Origin: Ulva prolifera
Lineage: Eukaryota; Chlorophyta; Ulvophyceae; Ulvales; Ulvaceae
DNA: 64,000 nucleotides
Assembly: GCA_023078555.1 (NCBI GenBank)
Contig: CM041202.1
Coordinates: 806,001-870,000 of the forward strand
Direction of reading: 5' to 3'
Each line of letters begins with the position of its first letter. The first letter of the stretch is position 1. The translations under genes and the position numbers were made by a program. Of this stretch, positions 25,701 to 36,565 are shown piece after piece. The notes under the pieces are model-generated. The model saw only the letters and a program-made list of their open reading frames with translations. It had not been told where the DNA came from and searched no databases.

Positions 25701-28089
25701 ACATACCTGGATGCGGAAACTTGTTTCCACTCCATAAATACCCTTTGGCAACAAACCTGGACCGTATGCCAGTGAATTACGACCGGCGGTGTTTGCAAAG
25801 TATGAGAATGTCTGCTTCTGCACAGTCCAGCCCTCCCCAGAGATCTGAACGACGATGTCGACTTGCTGCGGGCCAAAGGCCTCGAAGTTGGGCGTCTGCG
25901 CATGCACACGCATGCTGTCGACGAACACCCCCTCTGCAACCGCCTCATTCTTGCCGGCGGTGAATTTGACTTGTATGTTGCCGTCACGGAACCGCAGACC
26001 ACGGATCTCAACTTCCGTTGAACCAAACACTGGCCCAATGCTTGGCTCAACACCAACGCAGGCGTAAGGCGGCCCAATCACCGCAGCGGCATGCAGCCGC
26101 CAGGTATCCCCTAGCCAGCGGCTCGACCATCCGCCAAACAGAGTGATGGCACTGCGCCGAGAGTCATAAATCCAGGCGCAGTCTTCACGCGCAAGGGGGG
26201 GTGAACAGGCCAACTCCGGCCGCGGGTGTGGGATGATGGAGGGGGCACTCCAGTTGCCAGTGCCGGTGTCCAGGACTTCGACACCGTCAATGCACTCCAT
26301 CGGCCCGGTCTTGCCCCCAAAAGTGAAGACTTTGTGGTATGGCACACTCTCGATGGCGTCACAGCAACTGTTGCAGACAGCTGAACTGAACGGTGGCGGA
26401 GCATCTTCATCAGTCCAGCGCATCACGCCACTCTCAGGGCCCAGGTCCAGCACGTGCACGTCCTCAAAGTACTGCTGAAGGTCGCGACCGCCCATGATCA
26501 CCATCTTCTCAGGAACATCGGAGCTGGGCTGCACAGGATACATCAAGACGCTGTGGTCCATACGTGGCTCGGGAGCCTTGCCTTCAAGCTCCAGGAACTC
26601 CCACCTGCAGATCAGGCAAACTAATGTCTGTGGCACATACGAAATGATCTGCAGGAAGCAAAATCTCAAGTTTATAGCAGATGACAGTCGGGATTCATCC
26701 GGTATGAGAAATGTGCTGATGAAACACTGAAATCATGACTGAAAAAGCGCCAACCAAAAATAGGAGAAATCCAAGTACGCAAACTTTGGCTTAAGAAGTG
26801 TGCATTGATCATATGACTCCAGGACTTAGTCTCAGTGGTCAGCGCATGTGTACATGTGGTCAAGGCAGGTGCATGCAGACCCCAAGCACAAGCAGCCAGC
26901 TTGGTGTGTACACAGCTGTTCTGACAAGATTGGTGAATTGGTGATGTAATCTTTAGTGAGATGGAAGAAACCCTGCTAGAGGTACCAGTGATGACACAAC
27001 GTGGGTACCTCGTCGTTCGAGCATAGCAAATAACAAATACATACAGCAATGCGGCGCCCCAACAGACATGCAGGTAAGGACATAAATAAGTGAAAACAAT
27101 CCACCATGTTGATACCAAGCAGAATATATCGACGTGTTGACTTGCAAAACAAACTAGTCAATAATCCAATGACGTAGATCAAGACACATAAACCTATGCA
27201 CTCCACCAAATTTCATGTCAGCAGAATTGAGGAAGGCGTGAAAAGTGTCACACCTAAATTTGAAGTTGGAGTCACCATCGCATTCAACATGTAACACCCA
27301 GAGATCGCCATAGACAATCCCAGCTCCACCATACCCACCAAAAATGAAGATTCGATTAGACGCCTTTGCAGATGTGAAATGTGCCCGTGGGCCTGGGCTG
27401 ATAATGCTCTCGACTCCGCTCTCACTTACGTGGCTGCAGCCCTGAGCCTGAACTGTGGACCAGGATTTGCTTGGGCAATTGTAAATGCACAAATCATCGT
27501 ATCGGTCGCGCTTGTTCACTCCTCCAAACATGAGAAGATTTTCATTATCAAGAGCAAAGGCAGCATGCCGGGTTCGGGCAGCTGGGGGATTTGCAGCAGG
27601 GACAAGGGTCCATTTGGACTCATCATCGCCAGGCTCAAACTCGTACATGTCATTGAATGCTTGGGCCTTGCCATCTACAAAGAGCTGCCACGGTGAGTGT
27701 CAAGAGGATCAGTGCATACATGTTTGAGATTCAGCTTACTGTGAAGCGTACTTTGGCAACCCATTCCTCCAAAAAGCAAATAACGGGTCCCAACTTTGGT
27801 GAACGTGTGGCCTGACCGGGGAGCCGGCACATCTCCAATGGCCTTCACTTGCTCCCAGAACAGACTCTGCAAGCGCAGTGTTCATTTCATTGTCACATGA
27901 TTTCTCGGACAACTCATGACGAAGCGCGCCAGGCATGCCACACGGCCTCGCGAGGAAGTCGCAGAAGAGAAGAACCCCGTGCAGCAACGGATCATGAGGT
28001 TTCTGGCATATGCCGTCATAAGTTTACTCCAGACGATTGAACGCAGAACTGACGATGGAGCCCATGTACCGACTTGACGGACGCACCAT
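5423..28089 (-). CDS. ODA11: Axonemal outer-arm dynein alpha heavy chain (Kelch/filamin type)
   Basis: A motor ATPase of the ciliary outer dynein arm, about 4,600 residues over more than 30 exons. The order is: Kelch repeats, an IPT/TIG domain, a filamin-type Ig repeat, more Kelch, tail, linker, AAA1-AAA4, stalk with microtubule-binding tip, AAA5, AAA6, C-terminal domain ending LLLQDELA. An N-terminal Kelch/Ig module is the hallmark of the Chlamydomonas alpha chain (about 4,500 residues), which explains the assignment. Start: the ATG at 28089-28087 is followed at once by the donor GTGCGT, so exon 1 contributes only Met; the next exon begins SLFWEQ at 27866. The one unresolved junction is the 3' end of the exon starting at 23963 (about 23.2 kb). 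Introns are mostly 100-700 bp. Two donors appear to be GC rather than GT (after 14001 and after 8216). The gene shares a 590-bp divergent upstream region with the MED8-like gene. Confidence 0.88.
14001..18565 (-). other. Dynein alpha chain AAA1-AAA4 motor exons
   Basis: Exons 18565-18224, 17943-17740, 17465-17262, 17092-16863, 16577-14936 and 14606-14001. AAA1 has an intact Walker A ([13 protein letters not shown]) and Walker B (WGCFDEFNR), so the main ATPase site looks functional; [16 protein letters not shown] follows. AAA2 has [12 protein letters not shown]: the Walker A lysine is Arg (codon CGG). Its Walker [10 protein letters not shown] is intact. AAA3 has [13 protein letters not shown] and [14 protein letters not shown]4 has [13 protein letters not shown] and FLFTDSQ. 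The last exon is followed by GCACGT rather than a GT donor. Confidence 0.87.
18779..23027 (-). other. Dynein alpha chain tail and linker exons
   Basis: Exons 23027-22623, 22442-22191, 21764-21348, 21035-20772, 20530-20329, 20052-19763, 19517-19347 and 19027-18779, all joining in phase. The linker is recognised by [19 protein letters not shown] (exon 20530), the usual F-P-R-F-Y-F dynein signature, and by QVNQIYW-type text ([15 protein letters not shown]). The last exon carries [20 protein letters not shown], which leads directly into AAA1. The intron between 19763 and 19517 contains the large hairpin described separately. Confidence 0.85.
19583..19697. repeat. Perfect 55-bp inverted repeat with a 5-base loop, inside a dynein intron
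   Basis: Left arm 19583-19637 and right arm 19643-19697 are exact reverse complements over 55 bases. The loop is ATCCG (19638-19642). It sits in the intron between the dynein exons ending at 19763 and starting at 19517. There is no obvious target-site duplication. It may be a foldback/MITE-like element, a small-RNA hairpin precursor or, less likely, an assembly or amplification artefact. Confidence 0.95.
23200..28089 (-). other. Dynein alpha chain N-terminal module: Kelch, IPT/TIG and filamin repeats
   Basis: Exons: 28089-28087, 27866-27752, 27674-27254, 26604-25707, 25447-24662, 24391-24164 and 23963 to about 23200. Successive phases match. Kelch blades show as paired Gly runs such as [37 protein letters not shown] and ITLFGGW. 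A TIG/IPT fold follows ([16 protein letters not shown]). The exon at 25447 starts with a filamin-type Ig repeat ([21 protein letters not shown]), followed by more Kelch ([15 protein letters not shown]). The exon at 23963 adds [10 protein letters not shown] and SLLMLGG. In Chlamydomonas this part lies in the alpha chain tail. Confidence 0.8.
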
Positions 28090-28679
28090 GATTCCAAGGA
28101 AAATAGAGCAGCAGCAGACAGTTATGAATTATTCCAAGGTCATAACAAACAAACACAGTTGGACGTGTCTGGACGGTGTTCAAGGGCCTCCCGCTGAATG
28201 AGCCTACGAACACAGATCCCACCCCACATTACAGCATGAAGCATACACTATGCATAAGCGCATTGCGACATGCTCATGTACCACAGCTTACCCTGATGCT
28301 ACAGCGCGTCTTCTAGACACCTGTAATCATTTGTGCAGATGCGTTCAACCAGTACCGCACGGAGTGGCTTCAAGCGGTACGATCCGATCCCCGACATGCA
28401 ATATCAAACCTTCCCGTGTCGTAAACAGCCCTCACAATGGAGCTGCGGATAGAGAGGCTGTGCATGTACAAGCTAATTAGAGTTTGTCTCATCTACACAT
28501 CAGCGGCTGCGTGTTTTTAGCCTGGCTTGTCTACAATTTAAAGGCTTTCAACAGGCCACAAGTAGATCGGCAACAACATGATCAAGCGAACATGTAGATC
28601 AACGCTTTGAAGCTGCTTTACTGCATAGCTGAAGCATCTGCTTGGCATTGGTTCACTTAGTCGCCGGTGATCTGCATGG
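28090..28679. promoter_or_regulatory. Divergent promoter region between dynein and MED8-like genes
   Basis: The two start codons point away from each other with 590 bp between them, so both 5' UTRs and promoters must lie here. No clear TATA box is visible (only AATTTAAAGG near 28536). The call rests on position alone. Confidence 0.45.
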
Positions 28680-30131
28680 ATGAGTGTAGACAACGCCCCC
28701 GACGCCACTGACTTACAGCGGACCCTGTTGATGGGAGGTCAGCCGACGCAAATGAATCTCAACAAAGTATGTTCATGCTGGCTGCTGTCTGATACACTGA
28801 TCGGGAAAGGTTGCTCTCGGATGTGCACAAGAGCTTAACCACATGCAGCTACTGGAGTACTCGGACCAGCTTTGGCAGGAGCTGGAGACACTTCGAAAAG
28901 ATCTGGAATCTAATGCATCCAGCAAAACTTTTAGGCAGGTCTTGACACAGCTGGATGTTGCAGGCAGAAAGTTTTCCCAGCTGCAAAAGGAACTAAGGCC
29001 TCAGCTGCAGTATTATGTCTCGCATCCCATGTACATCACTGACCATCATGCGCAAGGTATGTCGATTATCAACATTGTGACAACTTCATGTCTTCCGTCC
29101 TGCTTCAGCATGCTTGTCGATGAAGGCGGCTCTGGCGCCACAGTTCATGTGCACCACGTCAAATTCAAGTCCAGATACATCATGTTGGTCAAGCGTCAGT
29201 GGTCTCAAGAAACTTGCGTACTACCTTTTGGTTAGTTTGTCAGCCGATTCCAGGTGTCGCTTGAGCTGCCGGAGTGTATCGTCGACAAGAGGCCATATGA
29301 GGCGAAGGACGCCTGTCCTAAGCGGGCAGGTTGACTTCACATGCCAAATATACTGCTATTCTCATATACATGTTTGATGCTGCAGTGATAACAGAACAGC
29401 TCTCTAACATGCCAATTCCTGAGATGCGCGAAGAGGATGCTCAATTGCTGGAGGGACTTCCAGATGCCACTCACGCGCCACATGCTCGCGAGGCAAGGCT
29501 GCGTCAAATTGCAAGCATCCCGCTACGCCATAATAAGAGTATAGCTGAAAATTGCAAAAATTCTGAGGTCTTACACGAGAAAGTGCGAATCCTAGGCGCA
29601 TGCGTGAGAGGCGGACGGCACAACGTGCTCTACATGTTACCAAGCTGTGCATGCACACACATTGAGGGCGTGGCGTTGTCCACTGCATTTACTTTCTGCT
29701 GGTGACAGGTGCATGATGCTGCAGACTTCACCATGACATTCTTCCCTCAGCATTCCATGTTGGCTTTGTGGCTAACAATGTGTTGATGTATGCTGTTGCC
29801 TGGTTGGGCTTGTTGCATTCTGAAGTCGTGCGCGAGTTTCGTCCCACACTGTGTCTCAGGATCATGATCATCTTCCTCGCCATGTCTTCGTGGACATAAA
29901 TTCAAGTCACATGTAAGAGCTACTCCATCCAAGGAAACACTCTTCGTGCAGAGTAAGATTCAGAAGGACATACGCAACAGCCGGCACAAGATTCAGCAGC
30001 ATGTAGTGCAGTTGTTGCGGCAGCGCATGGCCACGCACCAGTCTGTGTCGCATGGTGTTTCCCCGGCAGATCTTGGGCTAGATGCAACTGCTAGGCAAGT
30101 TCTGACCGCCTTGAAGAAAGGAGCCATATAG
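28680..30131 (+). CDS. MED8: Mediator complex subunit 8-like protein
   Basis: Four exons join in phase: 28680-28766, 28834-29056 (phase 1), 29386-29603 (phase 0) and 29952-30131 (stop TAG), giving 235 residues. The layout follows plant MED8: a helical segment with SSKTFRQVLTQLDVAGRKF, then LSNMPIPEMREEDAQLLEGL in the place of the LSSKLLPEMETDD block of plant MED8. A helix around HNKSIAENCKNSEVLHEKVR and a C-terminal helix (KIQKDIRNSRHKIQQHVVQL) follow. MED8 is a head-module subunit that links Mediator to RNA polymerase II/TBP in the nucleus. Plant MED8 is longer because of Gln-rich tails that are absent here. The open stretch 29115-29235 inside intron 2 has no family match and is treated as intronic. 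Donors are GTATG-type, unlike most neighbours. Assignment is by remembered family pattern, not alignment. Confidence 0.62.
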
Positions 30132-31405
30132 TTATTCAGCAGTGTTGTGTTATTGCTGCATTCTCATTCTCGGGCTGGGTAAATATGAGTGTACTTCCAA
30201 CAAGATACGGTTTTGGGCATGACCCTCCACTAGGAGGCGTTTCGGGGTTAGTCTCGGCACCGAGTGTGTTGTGTCACCGAGTAAGCATGGCATTGTGCGT
30301 CTGCCACAGTAGCTGTCCTGGAGCGTGCGCAAGACGATGGCAAATGGATACATCCCATATTTGTGCAGATCCACGACAGGCATGGGGGATATGCTGTGGT
30401 CATCGGCTGTACCAAGCCTATTCGCATGGAACGTTGTTTGCATTGTGTACACCCACGCTTGTTCAATTTTGCAGTCTCAGGACTCTTAGTGACTTGTTTC
30501 TTTTGCGTCCAGTCACACAGGCACAGCCCCGGTTCCACGGAGTCCGCAGATCACAGTGTATTGACGATGTACATGAGCATCATACGACGGTCGCTGGGAG
30601 AACTCGAACCTCGAATGCGATCATCAGGGCGCAGTCCGGTGGTCGTATGATGCAATCCGTGTGACACATGATGCTGCAGCTCCATCTCTCGTGTCTGAAC
30701 TGTAGCAGTAAATTCTCGACTCCCCACTGCTTGTCACAATGCTTGTTCAATATGCATTCATTTGAGCATATGTGAGCTAGTGTGCTCTAGAGGTGGGCTG
30801 TTTTTCGAATCACCGGCTCGAAACACTGCCATTCACGGGCGCACGTCCCCTTGAAGGAAACATCGCATTCCACGCATTCCCAGATAGCAAGACTGTGCTT
30901 TCGATGGTTACGTTTCGACGTCGAGACGTAGCCACACGCTCGATCGTATGTCAGATTTATATTACCGTTTGCGCACTGCATTAATGGCGGCACATTCGGG
31001 TCCTGTAACACGGATTACAATGACGAATGCATGTGCGGCGAGGCACGTGGCTGTCTGCACATACACAACGATCTATGACAGTGCAATAATCTGCAGTGAA
31101 TTTGCGCGCCATGGCAAGAGGGAGGACATGCTGGCCATGTATACCAGGCTGGCGTGCAGGTAGCGGCGCAGGCAGCCGCAAATTTAGCCGCGGTGGATGA
31201 CCGTGGCTACCTGGTACGTGGCAGTCAGGCCGGCCACACAGGTGTGGACCGTTTAGATTCCCTGGTGGATACGCCTTGGTCATCGCGACGCTGCGCAGAG
31301 CCGTAGTGATCAGCAGCGAAAAACGATCTTAGACCCGTATGGTACACGTTTGTGGATTGTCTATGATGTTTCTTATCACCAAAACTTCTTCATCGTCTAA
31401 GTATA
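30132..31405. other. Spacer between MED8-like and receiver-CCT genes
   Basis: No recognisable gene on either strand. It should contain the 3' UTR of the upstream gene and the promoter of the receiver-CCT gene. Some short open frames overlap but none is family-like. Confidence 0.35.
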
Positions 31406-33041
31406 ATGGCAGGTGCCAGCGCGAACTCTGGCGACAAGCCCAGCATTCTACTTGTTGAAGACGACCGGCTGACCCGTACGGTCCTTCGACATGATTTGAA
31501 GCTTTGTGGATTTGATGGTGCGCTGCATTGGTGTCTGTGGCCCGTGCCTCACCTCGTGGTTGCGTGAACATGCGAGTATCGGCCAACGGCGTGACTGACA
31601 AAGCTATACATACAGTGGACATAGCTGAGAATGGGGATGTAGCGTTGAAGAAATTGCAGCGGCCGTCCCGCCGTGGAACTCACGGATACGACCTCGTCCT
31701 CACAGACGTGTTCATGCCCAAGGTGAGGCTGCTGCAGCGTCGTCCCTGAACTGGGGCCATCCTTTTGTTTGTACGTTCTCGTTAGAGTCAATATTATCAG
31801 CTAACTGGTAATCTGGAACAGGTTGACGGGGAAGCACTCGTCAAGGCTATCCTGAACTCCGACTTTCGAAACATCCCGGTTGCCGGTGCGTACTTGCGGA
31901 ACAGGCCGACTCTACCTCCTGAAACGCAACTAGTGCAGCCAGTACCGAGCACTTGTGGAATTGAGATGCAAACACTGTAGGCTGTGATGTAAGTTTCAAC
32001 GGCTCCTCTGCGGAGCAGCTGGTTCCATGGAGTGACATAACTCGGCGTCCAATGTGCCGTCCATGTCGGTTTTCCTTTTCACACCCTTCGACATTTCAAA
32101 CGTGATGTTCATGCAGTCATGTCTGCCAACTGCGATGACGAGGCCGTGGAGCGTCTGCTGAGTATAGGCGCTGCAGACTACTTCTTCAAGCCGGTGCGCA
32201 CGAGCACGCTCACGCGTCTGAAAGGCCTGACGTCGAGACGGAAGCAGGTGACGAGTCCTCGACAAAAAGAAGCGACAAAGCCCCATCATTCACTTTTAAG
32301 CATAAGTCTTCTACAAGCGGCTCAATTGCTATCGTCTGACAGCCCCACGAACCACTGCGCAACTGCGCTGACCCAGCAACCCCCCTCTCCGCCATCTTCC
32401 ACCCCTTCCCCATCCCTCCAAGAGACAAGCTATGCAGTAGGAGGTCCCTCGCAAGGATCGACCGCAGCATGCTGTCGCCCTTTGCATGACGCAGGCGCAG
32501 CCGCGAACGCGGCAGGTAAAAGAAGAGATTCCGGCACAAACAGGCTGTCAAGCATACCTGTGTTCAACACCGCAACTTTTGCATCTACGGACGGACTGAG
32601 TGATTCATGTTCGAAGGTGCGTTGATCGGGTCTGGCTATCATCTCTTCCTCCTGTCAGCACTGCTCCCACTGCTCACCTGGGTCACTCAGCGACCAACTG
32701 TGCAGAAAGCGCCAAAGGGTCCTTCTCCAGGCATACAATGCGCAACATTCTTGGCTGCATCGGGTATCATTGCTCCACTTGCAACACGCAAGGCCGCTCT
32801 GGCCAGATTCCGGGCAAAGAAGGCACGAAGCCATTTTGCACCTAAGGTTCGATATCACGAACGCAAGAAGCTTGCCGAGGCACGTCCAAGGTACAAAGGG
32901 CAATTCATAAAGATTTCAGCACTCTCAAAGCAGATGCAGAATGCTCATGCATCTGCAGTGGATGTACAAGGGTCAGCAGCAGGGCAAAGTGATCTGGCAC
33001 GAAAGTCAAGTGACATGGAGTTGCTCAGTGGTCGGCCGTGA
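31406..33041 (+). CDS. Receiver-CCT response regulator, PRR/TOC1-like clock protein
   Basis: Five exons join in phase: 31406-31517, 31616-31722, 31822-31885, 32117-32616 and 32691-33041 (377 residues). Residues about 12-135 form a receiver domain: ILLVEDDRLTRTVL (acidic pocket), YDLVLTDVFMPKVDG (phospho-acceptor Asp), VAVMSAN (Ser/Thr switch) and ADYFFKPV (Lys). A Ser/Pro-rich linker follows. A C-terminal CCT domain reads RKAALARFRAKKARSHFAPK then VRYHERKKLAEARPRYKGQF, the basic DNA-binding and nuclear-localisation motif of CONSTANS/TOC1. Receiver plus CCT is the pseudo-response-regulator architecture of the green-lineage circadian clock. Higher-plant PRRs have Glu at the acceptor site; here Asp is kept, so the protein may still be phosphorylated. 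Donors are mostly GTGCG-type. Confidence 0.82.
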
Positions 33042-35207
33042 AGGTGCTCAGGTGAGACAGATGAGGGAGGGCACATGCAGTCGATCGTGGCAGCTTGCAC
33101 GGTCACCATCTGCAACCCTGCTGCAATGGTATGCAGGCAGGAAGGCTTTCGGTACAGGTCTGTTTCGGTCATGGGACACGTTCAGATCGTATTGGCATGG
33201 TTTTGTACATTCTGTTTATGATAAATGCATGAATGGCGCGCATGGCCGTTCTCTGCATGTGCGGGCATGCGCCAGGTGCAATAATAGGCTCTTCGTTAGT
33301 GAACTCGTGTGGAGCTGCTTGCAAGTGGTTGGTGGTGGCTGTCAATCACACGCTGGTGGGAGCAAGTGTAGCAGTCTGTCCACATCACTGCCGCACCTTG
33401 TCCGATTGCAGGGGTCGTGCAGTTCCAGGATGGGAGTAATATCGTGCAGTGCGGGGTTGACGCACGCTGCGCAGGTGTAAAAGCAGTCTGTGTCAACCTT
33501 GGAAAGCACTGTCGCTTCTCGTATTTGTGAGTTGCTCATAATTCTGGGATATTTAGTACCAGTAGCAGGTGAAATGTTTTATGCAGACGTGCACTAGTGT
33601 CAGCTCCAGCACTTGAGGCAAGCTGTGTTCTTGGAATTAGGTGCAGGTGGGCATGGGTTTGACATGAGCGGTGCGCAGTCGGGTATACAAGAGTAAATCA
33701 CCTGTGTCGGGTCACGTGCTGCTGCTGAGCATGTACACTGCAATGGTCTGACCAACATACCTGATCTTCATTAAAAAAGAAAGACTGAGTCTCTTCATAC
33801 GTGCTCCAGACTATATGTCGTATGATGCAATGCTCAGTACAATCATCCAACCAAAAGAGTTGTCCATATTTGTAACAGGCATCACAGGAAACGCTGTTCG
33901 GCATAACATAATATCTGTACAGAGGAGACGACTTGAATCTCGTCCTCGGACACAGGAGACCGAGGTTGATGACAACGCACAATAGTTTCCATGCATCGCG
34001 GGCGGTGTTGAATGGTTTGATTCCATAGAGCACCCAAACACTGCATAATTCGTCCAGCAATGCGTTCATAGCTACATTTGGGCCGATAAGTAGAGGAAGA
34101 CAAACTGAACCTGATTGGATCATGTGTAGAAGAGTCGATTGAGCCTGGTTGTAGGCGACTACGTAAAGTGGACTAAATTTGGAATCACTGAGCTGTATCC
34201 TAAAGAGGGCAATGACAACTCTGATGTATGGGGCCACATGCCGAACCACACCCAGTTGAAAAATGTAATATATGTTAGTAGAGGACCAGCACCCTGACTT
34301 TGATGAATATTACAAAGAACGCACAGTCATGCAGTTTGCTGTCCTGCGGCACTCAGCAGTTAGCTGTTGTGGTGTCTTTCTGCATAGGACTTCCTGAGCG
34401 GGAAGTTCTGACGGCAGCTGCATGATGCAGGCATGCCTTGCTGGATGGCTACCGTCGCTCGTCGTTAGGAGGCACGACCTGCCAGGTGGTGCCATACTCT
34501 TATATCTGTGACTGCAAGGCCACCAGACCTCTGGCGGTGAAATCTTGGTGCCACCCCCCGACTCTCAAGGCCCCTGCAGCTGCAATATCTTCACGCACCA
34601 GCGAGCCGCCAGTCGCACTACCCGGCGCACAGCCTCCTGCAATTGCGGTTGCAGCCCACAGCCTGAAGGCCGGATGGTTCGCAGTGTAAAGGCGATCCTG
34701 TGTGCATTGCGTGATGCAGCAACAATCGGCTACACTGACACACGAAAGTGCTGAATGTGTAACCTGAATGTGATGCGACTGTCTCAGTGCGCGTCACTGC
34801 CGTACGCCATATGTGCTGCACCAGTCTGGTACCTCCATGCATGCTATTCGCATGTGCCACAAGAGTGAGCATGTGTGCTGCATTCCACGGTCTTCACAGC
34901 CATGTCATCCATCTGAATGTTTAGCAAGGTTTACACTTGACCCCATACTTCACCACTCATCGCTGTACAATTCAGATGGATTCTTACAGCTGAAGGCCAA
35001 CATTGGCCATGATCACATAGGATTAGATATTCAAGGCCGGGAGATACAATATGCCTACAAAATCGCCAGCACTATAATAATTTTACAGCTTCATTTTCTT
35101 TGCATTGCGAAGGGCGGTGTTGTGTCGACGTTCCTGGAGGCCTAAGGATCGTGGTTGCAGGCTGCCCTGGAGAGCGCGTATGCGCAGTTTGAAGCCAGAA
35201 CAGTCAG
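33042..35207. other. Gene-poor spacer with one orphan open frame
   Basis: Between the receiver-CCT stop and the RPC9 start. The only long frame is on the minus strand at 33698-34249 (183 codons, from a region richer in A+T than its surroundings). Its product has several Cys and aromatic residues (CDACYKYGQLFWLDDC) but matches no family I recognise. A TGTAA near 33475 could be a polyadenylation signal of the receiver-CCT gene. Confidence 0.3.
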
Positions 35208-35780
35208 ATGAAAATGTACGAGGCCGCTATATTTTTTACTGTTACTGCTGTAGGTGCAATTGCTGTTTCAGCCAAGGCCGTGCCAGATGCGCAGTGTCCG
35301 AATGTATGTGTGCACCTGAAGGTGGCCTTCTCAGCAGCACAGGCAGAATAGGTAGGGCTGCATGGTAATTGTTTGACTTGCTGCAGTTTGGACACCAAAA
35401 GTACCGTCCTCTTGAATACTGAAGTGTATGAAGTGCTTCAAGACAGAGGCGGGTTCAGGAAAGACCGTTACAGCAGGGCGCTGCCTGTCGAAAAGCAGGC
35501 AGCGCAGTACCTCGGTGACGTGTTGAATACATCTCGCAACCTTGATGATGTGAACGTGAGATGCAAAGGTGCTTTGAAAGAGTTGCGGCTTGGCTCAGCA
35601 GAAGTGTTCCAAATCCTTAATTTGCGACCACGCTCCATGGTCGAAATGTATCTCATTATCGAGGATCTTGATGATAGGCTGGGAGATGAGGCAGATGCGT
35701 TCGTTGAACAGATCTTAGCCATTGTCAAGGAACACTATCCACAGCGCCAAGCTGGAACTGCTGCGACGGCAGATGAGTGA
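35208..35780 (+). CDS. RPC9: RNA polymerase III subunit RPC9 (C17/CRCP)
   Basis: Two exons: 35208-35215 (MK plus two bases, donor GTACGA) and 35387-35780, joining in phase 2 to give 133 residues that begin MKILDTKSTVLLNTEVYEVL. The protein has the HRDC-like fold of RPC9/Rpb4: YSRALPVEKQAAQYLGDVL, then KELRLGSAEVFQILNLRPRS, VEMYLIIEDLDDRLGDE, and a final helix FVEQILAIVKEHYP. The spacing of the NLRP/S-x-VE and LIIED-x-x-x-R blocks matches human CRCP and yeast Rpc17. With RPC8 it forms the stalk of Pol III, needed for initiation on tRNA and 5S genes. The length is typical. A TGTAA at 35860-35864, 80 bases after the stop, is a probable polyadenylation signal. The tiny first exon is inferred from phase and a good donor. 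Confidence 0.8.
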
Positions 35781-35859
35781 GGTAGCAGCAGTTACAAGCA
35801 GCGAGTGCCATCGTTTTTCTTGCAGTTCGTGTATGCATGCCATTCCCCTGTCTTCTGCC

Positions 35860-35864
35860 TGTAA
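35860..35864 (+). terminator. Putative TGTAA polyadenylation signal of RPC9
   Basis: TGTAA, the usual poly(A) signal of green algae, 80 bases past the RPC9 stop codon. Short enough to occur by chance. Confidence 0.35.
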
Positions 35865-36565
35865 TTTGGCATGGCTGTACTGTCAGACGGTGCTGTGCCA
35901 TCTATGCACGGTGTAGCTCCTGGACGTGCATCGCTTATTGCAATTGACAAATGAGCAACGTTGGTCACAGCTTAGACGCGCCCGCTGAGTATTGCTTTAT
36001 CAAGTGGTACACACTGTGCAGCCAAAAGTCACTGGGACAGCTCACATCCGATTACATGCATGGCAGGCATCAACGTCGCCCACACGTGGTAGCCACTCCA
36101 ACACTTGTTTTCAGATACATAGCGAGTCTCACGCTTGAAAGCTTGGGGTCCCGGATCCAGTTGTTACAGGTGACTCAACAGTCAAGCACTGTCCAATCAC
36201 AGAAGTTTGCCGTAAGCGGATCGGTAACGCGCGCAGTCACATACCAAACCGAGAGCTTAGCAGGTATGCAACGGGTCATCAACAGAACAAATTAGCGCAG
36301 GGTCCAGCACTCTAATTTATTGTTGCCGGCGCGACCGGCCGCATGCATGCGATCCCCGCTTGTCTCGAACATGAAACTGCCTCATGAACGTATCATGCTG
36401 TTTCAACAGAGGTTCTGGAAAAATTGTTTCGGAAGCCTCTAGCTGTGTCATCATTCTGTTGTCTGTGACCTTCTTCAACAATCTGAGATTGCAGACGTCA
36501 GCGCATGCTGTGACTTGTTCAAAGTTGTGTGGGTCCATCCACTCGCATTTCAACAATAGCTTACG
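35865..36565. other. Spacer between RPC9 and EB1
   Basis: About 700 bp without a supported gene. Both flanking genes read rightward, so it should hold the EB1 promoter. No TATA box was identified. Confidence 0.35.

Noticed and set aside
29115-29235. Possible extra exon within MED8-like intron 2
   Set aside because: It can be read in frame but interrupts the conserved MED8 block, and skipping it joins QVITEQLSNMPIPEM cleanly.
30595-30620. T-loop-like GGTTCGAG on the minus strand (tRNA candidate)
   Set aside because: The flanking bases do not pair into a T stem and no D or anticodon arm could be built.
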